From contig NW_024881330.1 of the NCBI RefSeq assembly GCF_018691265.1, forward strand, positions 16,367,386-16,431,385: DNA of 64,000 nt, in the 5' to 3' direction. Numbering within the stretch: the first letter of the stretch is position 1; each line of letters begins with the position of its first letter. Positions 11,151 through 24,983 of the stretch are shown piece by piece. The stretch is from Tyto alba (lineage: Eukaryota; Chordata; Aves; Strigiformes; Tytonidae). Made by a program: the position numbers and the translations under genes. Below the pieces are notes generated by a model. It was given only the letters and a program-made list of their open reading frames with translations, had not been told where the DNA came from and made no database searches.

Positions 11151-13681
11151 ATTTTATTGCAAGGGTCTTGGTGTCTTCATTAAAGGCCTAGTTTGAAGGA
11201 TCATATGATTTTTGTTAAAATGTCAGTATTCATATATTAAAGGAAAATGTTTCAAGGCCATATATTGTGGGAAAAATCTGGAAATAAAAAGTATCACTCA
11301 TATGCAGCCTGAAGGCTCCAAGGACCACTAGACAATGTAAAAAACAATCAAAACCAAAATGTGCTTGTTTATATAACAGTAATGATTTTAAAGAAAATTT
11401 TGTGATTTTAGGGTACCAAACTCATGATTTTTCAGTACTTGGCCTTGGCAATATTGTTAGCCTGCAGTGGAGAATTTACATCTGATGACCAAGTTCTCCT
11501 GTCACTTCACATATGGTTAATTTATTTTAGAGGATCATCAGATACAAATTCTGTTACATGTTAACAGCCTTGCCAAGCTCAAGGATTCAAAAATCATGAG
11601 TTAGTTTATTCTACATGGCAAAGCGATTAGTGAGAGAAAATGCAACAACAACAACCCAACAAATGCTCTTAAAATTTATTCCGTTGTCTCCTCTCTATGA
11701 GGCCTTCAACAATGCCATGGTTCAGTACCACCACCAGAACTAGCCTATTTATCTTCAGGGATGAGAGAGATCTCTGAAGTTTAATGACAAAAATATGGGC
11801 CTTGCTCTGTAGTATCCATAAGCTGTTTTAGGGGGGAGGCAGAGCTAGGCATTTATAGACAGAGCCCCTCTGGATATTCCTTGTTACTGCAGAAATAGGA
11901 AGAGCAGCACCTGGGAACCTCCATCACTGTAGGGCTGTATTTATAGAAGCACCATTAGGGGGAGCTCTGTAATAGACTTAATATCAGCGTTTTGTATCTT
12001 CCTCACCTTAAAAACCACTACCTTCAATTTTTCTTACTAGTAGTAAACAAATGGCATTTAATACATTAGTCTTTATGGTACTTCCACCATCTTCTTCACT
12101 ACCACCATTGAGACTGGCAGACTCTTTAGTAGTGAAGTCACTATAAAGACCAATGCAGAACAAAATGATCAGTGTCAGAATAAATGGGGTAAATTAAGTG
12201 TGTTCCTGGATAGAAGTTGCTGTGATTAGCTGTGTGACTCTACTGTTTTCTCTTATAGCCCCATTCAGTTGCAGAGTCTTTCCATAAGTATTTGTGGCCC
12301 TTAAATAAGGTAACATCTTGAAGAAACTTTTGCTTTATCACCAAAATCTGTTGCTATAGAGGTCCTGCTGTGAATTTTTTAGGGAGCCATCCATTCATCT
12401 GAAGTCCTCTCTGCTCTGAAATGTCTTCTATTGAATCCTATTATGTGAAAGAGAATGAGATAAGGAATTATACCTAATATGTATGTGATACATCATGTGA
12501 TATAGGATGTGATATGGTATATCAGTCACATTGTCAGAAGTCAGATGCATTCTTTTTTCATTTAAGAAAGTTTTGGTTTTATTTTTAGAAAGATAGAGTG
12601 TCCTTCAGCTTTCTGTGAAGTGCAGGACTTAGCGATTGTGATTTGGAAAGCTCTGTATGGCCTGCAAATCTGCAATAAAGAATGAGGACCCATAGCAACT
12701 TGGATTTACATTCTTAAATAAGATGCAATGATGGTTAACAATGAAATAGAAATATAGGATGATCTCCATTTCATCTATCTGGAGGAATAGATCCCTTATA
12801 GCTAGGCAAGATGCTGAGATGAACCTGTGTTTCATCATATTGTGAGTAGTTCAGAGCAACAGAAAATGCCAAGTTTTTCTAAAAGGTAAACAGTGAATAC
12901 TTAATTAAACAAAATAAAACTTTACCCAAAAATTCAAACTGTTTGGCACAGTAAAATCAAATTCATTGCAAAGATTAACTCTGTTTAAGCCAAAAAGTGC
13001 TGCAAGTTTTTAATTTGGACAATTGTTCTTATAGATCAGAATATAGGAGAGCCTAGGAATGAATTCTTCATATTTTTTTATGCTGACTTGAGGCACATCT
13101 TAAGTACATTTAGAAATTTGCAAAACACTCCCTCTATTACTCAAAATATGATGCGAGTGATCTCTAATGAATTAATTCCCAAAGAAATAGATTGAAGTCA
13201 TTGATGTACTATTGGCAGTTTCTGTAAAACTGCCTGGCAAAAAGCATGCAAACAGTTCATGCAACATTGCTCTGGTCCTTTGTACAACAATGCCCACATT
13301 TAAAATAGTAAAATTTATTCTCCTTTGTACCAGGAACAAAGTAGGGGGAGTAGAGGTACAATAGTGTGAACATTAATAGAACACCTCTGAGAAGCACATT
13401 GTTATCATGGTGGGGCTTCTACGTGTTTGTATGGTCTTCATTCTATTGATCCTGGGACATCAAGGTCCTAAGAAATATGCTTCCATAAAACCCTACAAGA
13501 AGCTAGTTACCAGAACCTTTCATTTCTGTCATTTCCAAAATGTAAAAAGCAACATAAACCCTTCTACCTAGTCTTTTTACTGGGATATGAACTTGTTCCC
13601 AGTGTGTAACTGCTTTGTTTTGTTGATGTCTCATCTGCTTTCTCTCTGGGCCATTACTGCCTTCAGCACACTGTTTGCAAG
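11151..13681. other. Noncoding stretch, no gene recognised
   Basis: No exon or clear repeat. About 12475-12530 contains loosely repeated TGTGATA words. About 13140-13240 looks like a possible constrained block and carries a short perfect hairpin (13214-13234). Confidence 0.5.
13214..13234. repeat. Perfect 8-bp inverted repeat
   Basis: GGCAGTTT (13214-13221) and AAACTGCC (13227-13234) are exact reverse complements around a 5-base loop. It sits in a mixed-composition block and may be a dimeric binding site or chance. Confidence 0.7.
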
Positions 13682-13795
13682 GCTAGATCATGAGCTTCTT
13701 GGGGCAGAGTAGCTGCCTTGCTCTGTTTGTAGTTTACTTGCTAAGAGAGCCCATAGAGGCTACACAAAAATGGTGATGAATATTACAGTAGTACT
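13682..13795 (+). repeat. Ancient L2/MIR-type LINE-SINE 3' end fragment
   Basis: The line GGCTAGATCATGAGCTTCTT, then GGGGCAGAGTAGCTGCCTT, then GTTTGTAGTTTA and finally CCCATAGAGGCTACACAAAA follows the recalled order of the widespread amniote 3' tail 'agattgtaagctcttcggggcagggactgtctc...tttgtacagcgcctagcacaatgg...ggctactgcaatacaaataa'. An analogous piece occurs in reverse at 39432-39610. The exact family (L2 or a related SINE tail) cannot be settled without a consensus library. Confidence 0.55.
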
Positions 13796-16239
13796 AAAGT
13801 ACCTTTTGATTTGTGAAGGGAAAGACGTCTGCCTGCTTCTAATAAATCTTGAACCATTCATGGCAGAGTTAAATAAGTTGTATCCCACCTAAAGGAGACC
13901 TGCTGCAAGAAATGCCTCCAACCCAGTAAAGCACTGGTTACCTCTCTCTTGAACTTTCTCTTTGCCCCATGCAGACAATAGTCTACAATAAAACTGTTGC
14001 AAAACTGTGAAAATGCAATAAACCCACCCAAACTGCCAGATCAAACAGACCTCTATTCCAGTGAGTCCAGGACTGTCTGCAGCCTTAAGGTCAGGGCCAG
14101 CTGCATTGAATGGTGAAGGAATTGGATACTGACTGACGCTCTGAAGCACACAGTTATGTTCTTACATTAAATGTTCTGAAAGCAGTCACTTGTTAGCACT
14201 TGGAACTGTTGTATTTCAAGGCTGAACCAAAAACCAATGACTTTATTTCTTCTGAACTAGAGGAGATTATCAGACAATCAAAATGAACTGATTTTTTTCC
14301 CCCTAGAATGCTAGATGTTTGTTAACACAGAAATCCTCAAGATTATGATACCTGAAATATTTTATAAATTATTTGTAAGATTTCAGGGTATGAGGGCTTG
14401 CAGTTCACGAGAACCTTTATTAGAAGTATAGCAGAAAGCAGTGCTTTGATGCATCTTACCAATGTGGAGGAGTGGGTTTATTTGGACAGAAAAGTTTCAG
14501 TATGCAACTATTTGGTTTTGTGCAATGCAGACTCACCGTCCAGCCTGTTATGCATACTCTAAAGTGCTCAAGACCTTACTTGCCTACTTTACTTTGAGGT
14601 TACAGTAGGCATCAGGATAGACCAGAGTTCTTGAGATCAAAAGTATATGGAACCTGAAACTGAGCCAGTCATGGTTCTTCTTGAAAGGCATGAAATGGGG
14701 CTGGGACCTCTAGGAAAACCATGAAAGCTGAAGTTGAAAGGTCTTCTGGAACACCCTTGGAGTCCATTCCTCATCACAACTAAAATATTGAGAAAGGAGA
14801 GCAAAATAGTTGAAGTCAGTGAACAGAGTTTCTTCCCCAGTGCTGGAACCATGGTCCATCAGAGAAGAAAGAGCGAGGGAGTGATGGAGAGAGAGAACTG
14901 ATGCAAGGTGAAAGATCATGCCTCAGGACACACTACCTGCATATGTCAGTGACACTGACCACTGAGGAGAAGCACTCCAAAAAGTATTAAACAGGTGTTA
15001 GTTTAAATGTTGATCCAGAAGCTAGAAGATACAAGAGAAGGATGTGATGATGGAATCTTCAGGGGCTGTGCTGAATAGGTGAAGGAGACTCAAACTGAAT
15101 TAGGATGTGCAGTACGAGAGAGCTGGATACAGTAACCTCTTGAGATCTCCACCATCAATTGCTGTCAGTAAGGAATCTGTGGCCAGAAGAACTGGAAGGG
15201 CATTTTGGAAGGTGCATGAGGCTCCTGCCAGAGCTAGTCCCTCACAACCCTCACTTTAGGGAGTATCTGCCTTAAGTCTTGCAAGGTAGGCATGACCATC
15301 TGTGAAAAAGGTCTCTTACAAATCTATTTGCAAATTTCAGTAGCTATTAATTGCAACAAAAGAGTAAAATAACTTTCATGCCTTCTTTCTCTATCCAAAA
15401 TACACTTGGGGGTTTTGAATATCTTTTTCTATTCCAATTCCAGATTCTTTTAAGACGACCTCTGAACTGCTTGATTATAATTGATTGGTTCCTTATACAC
15501 TTTGTGGTGAAGGATTTCATGACTAAATGATCTCTAAAGTTAATAGAAATCCCTGTTCCTCTAGCTTTTTCCTGTTTCTGTCTATTGCTGATTGTAAGTC
15601 TTGAATCCATGTTGATTTAGCTCCAACTATGAGAGAGAAATAAAAGATTTTGAAGTGAATATTTCAAAAAAACTAGCTTATGCCACAACACACATGGCAA
15701 GTTGAATCTCAGAATATTCATATCTCAGTCATCAACATAACCTCTGCAGACAGGAGTCAGGAAGAAGGCAGAAGATACATTTGCTAGAATTTAGTCTAGC
15801 TGCTGATACAGTGTAAATTGCAGCAGATGAAAGAGACAAAAAGAGAAGGCTTCAACATTAGAAAATTATTATGGTGTGCTCTCTTGTTTTCTTTGAGGAA
15901 TGAGAAGAGCAAATACTACACAAATGTGATCAAGGTTATCCAAGAAGTGAGGTAGTCACTTTGAAGGAAAAGAAAATCACTTCAGCAAAATTCCTATACA
16001 ACCCTTGAGTGGAAACTAAAACTGCTGTGATGTAAACACCACCCTCTTTCCCGTGGGAGATTTCCACTCCACAGAACGGGCTGGAAGATCCTTTTTTACA
16101 TGTCCCTATACTATGTACAATGAATCTGGATTCAGTTGTATAAAGACCACAACACTTGTTCCAAAAATATAACAGCCTTTGAGATAGTTATGGGAGCAAT
16201 TCTGCAAAACTATTTTAGAGGAGATATAATGACCCAGTT
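13796..16239. other. Noncoding stretch, no gene recognised
   Basis: About 14560-15300 is somewhat purine-rich and less AT-rich than its flanks but has no recognised repeat signature. Open frames on the minus strand near 13889-14149 and 14637-14919 have no domain content. Confidence 0.5.
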
Positions 16240-16520
16240 AGATGGAACCTTTCACTAGGTTTTGAAAGTATGGTCAGTGTTTCTGTGAACATAAGCCATT
16301 AATTCAATGAAAGCAGTGGCTAAACATCTTTATTTTTGTGGAATGTGACATGGGATTTTTGTGGGATTCATATTCGGTCTAAATATCACGTTCCATACTG
16401 CATGCAAATGGGTTTCTTTTGCATATGATTTGCAAATGGCATAACTGTTATGTGCAGACATGCTTAAAAATTCACCAGTACTAACATTCCTTTTACACAG
16501 TAAAAATCCCAAACAATTCC
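16240..16520. promoter_or_regulatory. Candidate enhancer with octamer (POU) motif cluster
   Basis: A perfect octamer ATGCAAAT lies at 16402-16409, an inverted near-octamer TTTTGCAT at 16417-16424 and the 10-base palindrome ATTTGCAAAT at 16428-16437, all within 36 bases. POU-family factors bind the octamer. The surrounding sequence is mixed in composition with isolated CpGs (ATTCGG, ATCACG). Three sites at this spacing are unlikely to be coincidental, but binding is inferred. Confidence 0.35.
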
Positions 16521-19500
16521 AACCACAGTTGTCTCATCAGTGTTAATTTAAAATTCAGTTCTTTGTACAAGCAGTAGAAAAACTTTTTCTAGGAACATTT
16601 TTGCAGAGATAAATTTATAAACTTCTCTAACTAATCACTGAAAGACTTTCTTGAATTTTAAGTATTTTTGAAAAAATATCTATCAAAAAATATGAAACAA
16701 TATTGGTGAGAAATTTAAAACTTTCTATCTGATCCATGAGTAATATTTATTTTAATATTTCCTGTTAAATTGTAAAGAATTGGAATTTTTCATAAAATAC
16801 TAGCCAAGATCTGAATAGTGTTTTGTAGTGATTAATCAAATGTGTGAAGTTACTTGTTTAATTTAACAAATTGGAAATACAGAAATTTCTCATACTTCCA
16901 CAGGACTACTTCTTCTAGTTTTGAAAAGCACACTGTTCACTGATGTTCTTTTAAAGACAATCATAGTTGTAATAAATGTAATGAAACTTGCCAGCAACCT
17001 TCTGTTACATCAATAAAATACATGTTCTTAGACCAAGCCGCCAGTCCCATACATTTTTAACTTAGAATGTCAAATTAAGAGGGCATTGTGGGCTGGGAAG
17101 AATATGTTTTTCCATGTAAAGATTATTTTTATATCTCAATGTTTACTGCATGAATAAAATAATGCAAAAACATTTCACAAAACAGAATTCCAAAGTTTTG
17201 TCTTCTCTATTCCTTACGTGTGAAGCAAAAATCCTATATGCCTGATTTTCCATTTCAGTGAAACCTCAGTAGAGGCAAATAAATCAAGAAAACTGGTTAT
17301 CATCAAAGCTTTAGAGGGCATAGCTGTTGTATTCTATGTTTTGTTAGATGCAGGCTGTGAGATCCTCTCTTTAAGAATTGTTTGACATGTGATTTCTATG
17401 TGGCTGTTCTCTGTCTTTTAAGGATTTGAGAGACAAGAGTTTTGAATAATTTGACAGATGTTAAAAATGGCTTTCCGCTTCATCATGATCAGAAAGGTTT
17501 GATGTGTTATTGATTGTATTTAAATGGGACTTTCTGGGAAGTGAGGCATCTACTGGGCTATTCACTCTGCCAAAGGCACAAGACCAGATGGCTATCAGGT
17601 CATGCTAGGCATGCCTGGCCATAAAGAACTTTCCTTTATTCTTAGACTTTTGAAGGCACATTTCTAACTTCTAGTAAAAAAAAAAAAATATGTCCAGGGC
17701 CATGCAGTACCAAGGACCTCACTCACTCATACTTACTTCCATTGAAAAATACTCTGTTGAGCAATCAATCTCATAAAAATGCACTAGAATGAAGTCTCTT
17801 TCTAAGAAAAAAGTCTGGATGTGAATGGATAGAGGTACTGATAAAGGCAGACTGCTAGAAGACAGGTCTGGAGTGATTTTGACACTGCTTTAATTTCCTG
17901 TCTTGGTCTGAACAGTCTCTCCCTTTTCTTTCTCTTCTTTTTTTGTCCCAAATATCTCACGTACATGGATTTTACATCAATGTAATAGGCTTTAGTGGCC
18001 TAAGCCCCTTGGTGTCTGTAAACTGTTCAAGATTTATGAGGTTGCAACTATGATTAGAAACTGGATTCAAGAATAGCATATATCATGCAGAGATATGAAT
18101 GGATTCATTTCTCAAGAAAATTAGATGGGTGAATTGAAAATGTTTTCTTCTGCTGCTACAGTAATAGAGAAAGGGGGTTGGTATGCTCATTCAAAATTAT
18201 GGCCTCTGAATCAAATCTTTAATATATTTTTCAATGCATGATAATTTTATCTGTCATCACTATCAAATAGCTTTAATGTTATTCACTTAACATCATTCAA
18301 GAAACAACTTAACTAATGTCTCTGACAGAGAATTAATCTTCTGTTATTTCTCCAGCTGTATTTTCCTTCTTACAACCCCCAAAATGACTCTAGCACTGAC
18401 TCCTCCTACTAAATTACAATATCCAAACAATTTAAATTAGTATGTCATGAGATTGGAGTCGTTTTGTGTTTGACCTAATTATTAAAATTACTTTCTGAGA
18501 ACTAATGGCATAATTACTCTTATAATTAGTAAAATAAAGAACCTGTAACTGCTCAGACTGGGAGCAGCTGATATGATCAAGCCTTAAATTGAAAAAATCC
18601 AAAATTTTCTTGCCCATCGTCTGTAGTTCAATACCTTTCAAAGGGAAGGCTGATACATGCCTGTAATGACTATGTTTAAACAATTAAATCCTGTCTCCAC
18701 CTTAGCATTTGATTCATTACTCACTGATGAACCTTTGTCCCTACTTGCCTGTTACTGGGAAAACATACAGCAGCGTCTACTACAGATACCAAAACATACT
18801 TGCCAATAGCACTAGTGATACTGCTCTGTGATAAAACAGGTATGGTAGGCTAAGCGAAACTGAAAAAAGGGCTTGGGTTAGAGGTTGACCTTCACCAGGC
18901 AGAGCTCTGAGCAAGCAGCTCAGGGCTGCTGCCTGCAAAGCCCACTGCCCAGCAGTGACCTTGGGCATCCACATCAGGCATCACCTCCTGGCAGCCCAAA
19001 TTGCCATCACCAATATGACTCGTGGCTATGCTGGGATCAGAGGTAGTAAAGCTGGGACCAGGGGGATTAGGAAACTTTGCTTGCTACCATTTCTCTCTTG
19101 CCCTTTCTCCTCTCACTTCCTATACCATCAGAGGGAGAAGGCTTCCCACCTTGCTGATGCCCACTGGGACCTTCTTGCATGAGCAGACCCCAGGATACAT
19201 GGTTTGGAATATGATCGATGTGTATACAGTGCACATTATGCCCTTTTGTACAATTTCCCTCCTGAGAAAATATATCTCTGGTGTAATTGTTTGCCTGATT
19301 TGACTATGGGTAACATAGGCATGTTTGTCTCTCAGAGTAGGTAGACCTCCTGGGGAAAAGTACATTTCCATTTTACTTACTGTGTATTACACCCATTCTA
19401 GAAGACCTTTCATGTTTATTTCTACTATAATGCAATATTCAGACTTTTTTATTATTGGATGAATAGTGAAACCCCCCTTCTGGCTGAATTGCATTTCTAA

Positions 19501-22500
19501 TCTATTTATTTTGTTAAGCAATCAGTCAGTGTATAGCTCTAGTTTTATAGAGGTATCTCTCATTTTGATGCTAAAGTTCCTGAGAGCTTCAAGTGGATAG
19601 CATTGTGTTTTGCAGTAATTATTTCTTGATTTGCAGCCCTGAAATACCAGAAAATGTATTTTGAAAATTCAGTTATATTTCATCAGGAAAGAACAACAAG
19701 CCATTGTATCAGTGTTCAATTAGAGGAAACAGAATACCTACTCATAAACATTTCACTGTGTTAATATTTTGGACTCAATATTCACTTATCATGAAAACTA
19801 TGTGCATCTTCACTTTGAACACATGTGACCAGACAAATCCATAATGGATGACACAGGATTATGCTGTGCCCTATAGAAATATCCTGCACATCTTGATTTG
19901 TACATGAATTATTCAAGTGTCAGCAGCAGAGCTTGCAACGCCATGCAAAAACGGTATAAATTCCCCAAACAAGAGAGTGAAGATTCTGTAAATACACTGT
20001 CTTTTCTGTTAACAATATAGAAATTATTTCCCCAAAGGGTGTATATATAACTCAAAGATGGGCTTGGTTCCTCCTAAATGCACGATACAGCTTTTTCTCC
20101 CATAGCTGATTGCAGTCAAACATAATATGACTGACAAATACAGAAAGCAAAATGAAAGACCTGTACAGAATGAAATATTTTATCCACCTTATCATTTAAA
20201 GGAAGAATAAATAACAAATATACAAATAAGTTACTAATTTGCATTTTCTTTTCATACTGATGTCCTGAACAAGACATAAAAAGTGCTGCTCAAAATTCAA
20301 ATTACAAAGAAATTGTTACTTTAATTAGTAATTAAAATACTTTCTACATCCAAAATATGAAACAGAAGGTGTTGAGGCCTGCACCATTATAAACAGAGGT
20401 GAAACTCTCTTCGACACAAAAGCTAAGAAGGGCTGCTATGAAGCTGAACAAAGATGAGAGCCTCTGGATTATTTAAAGATATCAGTGTTTCAACAGACCA
20501 GACAGGGTAGTTGGTTCTCCACCACAGAGCAAGGCAGTGACTGGAAGAACAATGAGGACCTGGGTTTCTTGCCTTCCCAGTGTCTGTACTGCCATCGCAA
20601 GAACAATATGCCCTAAAGAACTCTTTATGGTTAGTACTAACGGGTCATCCTTTGCTGTGGGGACTTGGATCTTCACCACATGTGACTACTAAAATTTGCC
20701 TCTGGTGTATTTTGTAAAGATGGAAAGCTATGGAAAAATATGCACAAATATAGCTTCCTGATCTGTACTATGGAATTACATTAATTTTAGACTTTATTAT
20801 AAAATGGTTCATTTCTGAGATGAGGACAGGCCATTCATACACTGGCCTGAATCCAGCCATTGTAAGGCTGATATCTCTGGTGCATTATCCTTAATTCACT
20901 GGGTATATGACATGTAAATATTGGAAATGGAAAATATGACTGAAATAAATACTAAATTTCTACACACTGTGAAATTTGTATTTTTTAGATGCAAACTAAA
21001 ATGGGGACATACCTGGAAAGAAAACCTTTGCCATATTTGCTGTTGTGCTTAACACCTTGGGAATATATTTTTTTTTTTCTGAATTAAGCTGAATTAAAAT
21101 TCTTCATAAATCTGTAATCATACAATAGAGTTGAAAATCTAAAAAGTACCAGTCTTATTTCATGTTGACACATACTGTTAAAAATGACCATTGTTATTAG
21201 GTGTTGGACTGTAATGCATTACAGGGTCCAAGGAGAGTATACTTGGGACTTTAGTACAGCATTATCTTATCAGAGACATGCACAACTGTTTTCACTAAGA
21301 AGGTAACCCTTAAAGACAGGCATGGAAATAGAACTTACCAAGCAAAATAAAACAAAAACTACAACATTCTCATACTTTAAGCAAAATCTAGGTAGCCTTT
21401 TCAAGAGGCCATCAAAGCTATAGGTACTTCTTTTTAAACTATCATTGAACTTTAGACTTCTAATTAAGATCAATCTTACTGATTGCAGTAATAAAGAAAA
21501 AGGAAGACAAACAACACTTAAATAACAGTGCTTCCGACTTCCAATTGGAGTAATAAGTACATATAAACAGCATATTAAAACTGTGGATACTAGAGATGTG
21601 ATGATGTCAGATAATGTTTCAGACCTACTCCTTTGAGAACTTTCTGGGGAGGTTAGGAAATCCACCACTGCCCACTCTGCTCCATGTCACCTCTGCTCTC
21701 TGATCCAGGCTATACATGTCCAAGAATATGTACCTGGAGTGAATAAGGTGCACCAGTACTTTTTCCCAAAAGATTTGTGGGTTTAAGCTTTAAATGAGTT
21801 TTAAGCAACCTAGACTAAAAGCATGTAGAAATGATGCTTTTGAGGTTCACCAGTAATAAGAAGGATTAAGTGAGCTTTTCTAACTAGGATAATAAAGTTT
21901 GTTTTACGTGGTCCTTTTACAACATTTTTCCCTTGACAGCCGAACACTTCCAATGATTTAAAATGGATCTCATGTTTCCTTTCCTTCCTATCGTCTTTCA
22001 TTTTCAACAAAGAACTCCCTTGTTGTTTCTGTTCCTGTTTCACTCTGTGTGTGAGGGAGTGGAAATGCCGTGTGCCTCAAACCTGTCAGAAAAGTTCATG
22101 TCATCAAGAGGAGTTTGGCATTTTGATCCCAAAGTGACGGCATCTCCAGTCATGTCTTGCAGGAAGGAGGTCCATTGTCTGTGACCAGCTCCTGAGCACT
22201 CCAGCACTCAGAATATTCCTTCTGTCACTCTAAAACTGAATTTAGAAGAGTTCTCCTGGGGAAATATAGTCACAAAAAGGAGAACTATCCTAGCTGCCCT
22301 GAGACACTCACAAAGAATGTTTTAGTATCTGCCTCAACAGTGTTTCCAGATTCCCGTGTGTGACCATCTTAGGTAGAAAAGGGATATTATGATCCATGTG
22401 ATGGCCAGATAGAGTAGCACCACTTGCCTCCAAGGTAGCTAAAGAGTTGTGCAGAGCTGCTGATACTAGCAAAGGGTGGTAAGGATAGGTGGGCTGGAGA

Positions 22501-24952
22501 GAAGATCTGGAGACAACTGCTGACAGTTCTCCTTCCAGGTGTTATTAATGAAAAATTCAGTGGTGGCTTCAGGTACAGTACACTCTATTTCCACCCAGTG
22601 AAATCCACTGAGGAGTAGTTTACATTTTAAACTCAGTAGCTTGGATCTTTTTCAGGCTGCAGATTAGAATTTCAGAGGTTATCAAACCAAAGATTGCTAG
22701 TTGTAAAAATATTGTGTTTCATAATCACTAGGGAAGAAATTCAAGCTTTTCAAATGAAAAAAATTATGTCATGGTACATGAATTATTCAGAGTATCAGAT
22801 AAACAACAGGAAAGGGGTTAAAACATAGAAGGCTGTCCACAAGTGAAAGAAAATGAAAAGCAAAGGATTTGGGCAGACAGTGGGGCACAATTCTGCTCTC
22901 CCCATCCTGTGGGCATGAAAGACTGTAGGTAGCAAATGTTAATTCTGCTGTATGTCTCACTGCTCCCCTTTCTCACTCAAATCAGAGTGATTTCTTGGAT
23001 ATTATTTCTCATTTCCTTCTCCAGGCAGGTTGTCGTAAAGCCACAGAAGGCAGAGACATCATGAGAGCTTGTTGGTTACTTAGAGCTTCCACAGGGCTTG
23101 GAGAAGTGAAAGCTTCCAGATACGGCAGAGCATGTAGAATGAGTTCAGTATCATGGTGATTGGTTTCTGAGCATTCTTATCAAACACACCCTGTCAGGTC
23201 TTGTAAGCTGCAGCAGCCAGAGAAGCACAATAGCTATTGTACAGTTGTGAATGGGCAGGACAGAGCTTTTAGACACTAAATTTTCCCTTATAATTTTTAT
23301 TTTATCTTTGCATACAGAAAATTATGTTAAAAAAGAGACTATATTTAATTATAGATGTATTTAACCAATACCTAATAGATATTTTTGCATAGACAGGACA
23401 CTTCCACCTCAATCTTTAAAATACGTTAAACATACAATTTGCTTCCAGTACTTCAAAATCTGCCAACTATTGGGGGTTTAAAATGTACCTTTCTCATTCA
23501 TACAGATGGAGTTTCACATTAGCTAGTGTGTATTTAAAAATGTGCTTTTCCCCCACTATCAGACAGGATGCATACATGGCTCTGACTGTACACAAGTTTG
23601 CCAGGAACTGAAGGTTTGGGCGGTTGAACTTTCCTCCCAATCCACGTGGAGAGCAAATCCCATCTTCCCAATGGAAGGATCAGGCAAAAATTCCATAAGC
23701 ACAAACTCATGAATACCCTTTGCAGAAATAATCCACAGAGAGGGCTGTTTGGCTCTTGTTGCATTCTTAGCTGGTCAATCACAATAGTGCCAAAGATTTC
23801 TTGCCAACTCTCACACACTTCTCTGACACAGCTTCTTTCACATTCTTTGCTCGTTTTCCTCTTATCTGCTATCTAAAAAACCTTAAGGAAACTTACAGAG
23901 AGGAAAAAAACTCCTCTATATTTGTTTAAATAACATTAAAGAAAGGGTGGAAAATGCCAAGTCTGGACTGCAACATAAGCAAGGCAAGTGACTATTTAAG
24001 GCCACCAGGGAAGCCTCAGCAGTTCTTCAATTTAGTTCCCAGATCTCTTATGGCGTCCTGCCCAAACCCACTGTGATTTACCCCTCTTTTTCTAGTTCCT
24101 CAGAAGCCCTCTGCCACAGTATCAGAGGATCAGAGAGAGGTCTAATTAAATGTATATTTTAAACATATTTTTATAGACTTGCTCATTCATTTTTAATTAT
24201 TATTCCAAGTAGCAGCTGAATTATCCTTGACTATTTTCCATCTTAAGATCACTCCATACTTTATAGACTCTGTTGCTGTGAGCATGGCAGAAAAAGGCAT
24301 CAGTTTAGAAGGTTTATTCTATTGATTTGAGACTTGACTGCTTTTATTCAGTTTCCTATTATGTTAGAAAAAGTCCTAAAGAAACCTGCAGTGTAAACCT
24401 TATATAATCTGTCATGAGGGCTCTTGGGAGACACTTCAGATAGTCAGAGAACTTCCTCCTGACTCTTGCAAGTGTCGGTAGTCTGATCTCAGATATTTGT
24501 CCACCTTAGCCATCCTGCTTCTCAGACGGAGGCAGCAGAGAAAGCTCAGACCAAGTGTGGTGTCTCACGTGGCTGCGGCATGTCCACTGAGGTGCATTCC
24601 AGGGCAGTGGAGCACTCCCATACAATAATGATGAGGATAAAAAGGGTGGGCCAGGAAGATCAGATGATGTGATCATCACAGCCTATAAGCCATGCAGACA
24701 AGGCTCTAAGCACCCGAATCCGTGCATCAGCTCTTGCTCCTGGAACGAATGACACCTTCAGGGAATAATGTAGAGGAGGGATATGAAGTGTGTAGGGTCT
24801 GAGCTGGCCAGGACATGGGCTCGTAATATAGATGCTTTTGTAACATTAACATATGCCTGTTTTCTTGCCAGGTCTGCAGAGTGCCAGAATTTGGCCCTAA
24901 ATATTTAATGAAACCATTGAGATTTATAATCAGAAAAAGCAGAAAAGAAAAT
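16521..24952. other. Long noncoding stretch, no gene recognised
   Basis: More than 8 kb without a supportable gene. About 17460-17640 and 20840-20890 look like unique mixed-composition DNA. About 18860-19200 and 24420-24870 are GC-richer patches containing a few CpGs; the latter ends in a CAGAATTTGGCCCT word typical of the edge of an old amniote repeat. A 132-codon minus frame (21270-21668) has hydrophobic segments but AT-driven composition and no family resemblance, and I do not call it a gene. Confidence 0.5.
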
Positions 24953-24983
24953 AGGAAAGGGAGGAGGGAAGAGGAAGAGAAAA
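24953..24983. repeat. 31-base uninterrupted purine tract
   Basis: Only A and G are present across 31 bases, within a wider purine-rich segment from about 24932 to 24983 that has only a C and a T as interruptions. It can form triplex-type structure in principle. Confidence 0.85.

Noticed and set aside
17595..17625. Possible p53 response element around AGGCATGCCT
   Set aside because: One half-site is perfect, but the neighbouring CATG core is 9 rather than 10 bases away and its half-site has two mismatches.
21270..21668. 132-codon minus frame with hydrophobic segments
   Set aside because: AT-rich antisense DNA commonly gives leucine/isoleucine/serine-rich frames; no domain, splice context or codon bias supports it.
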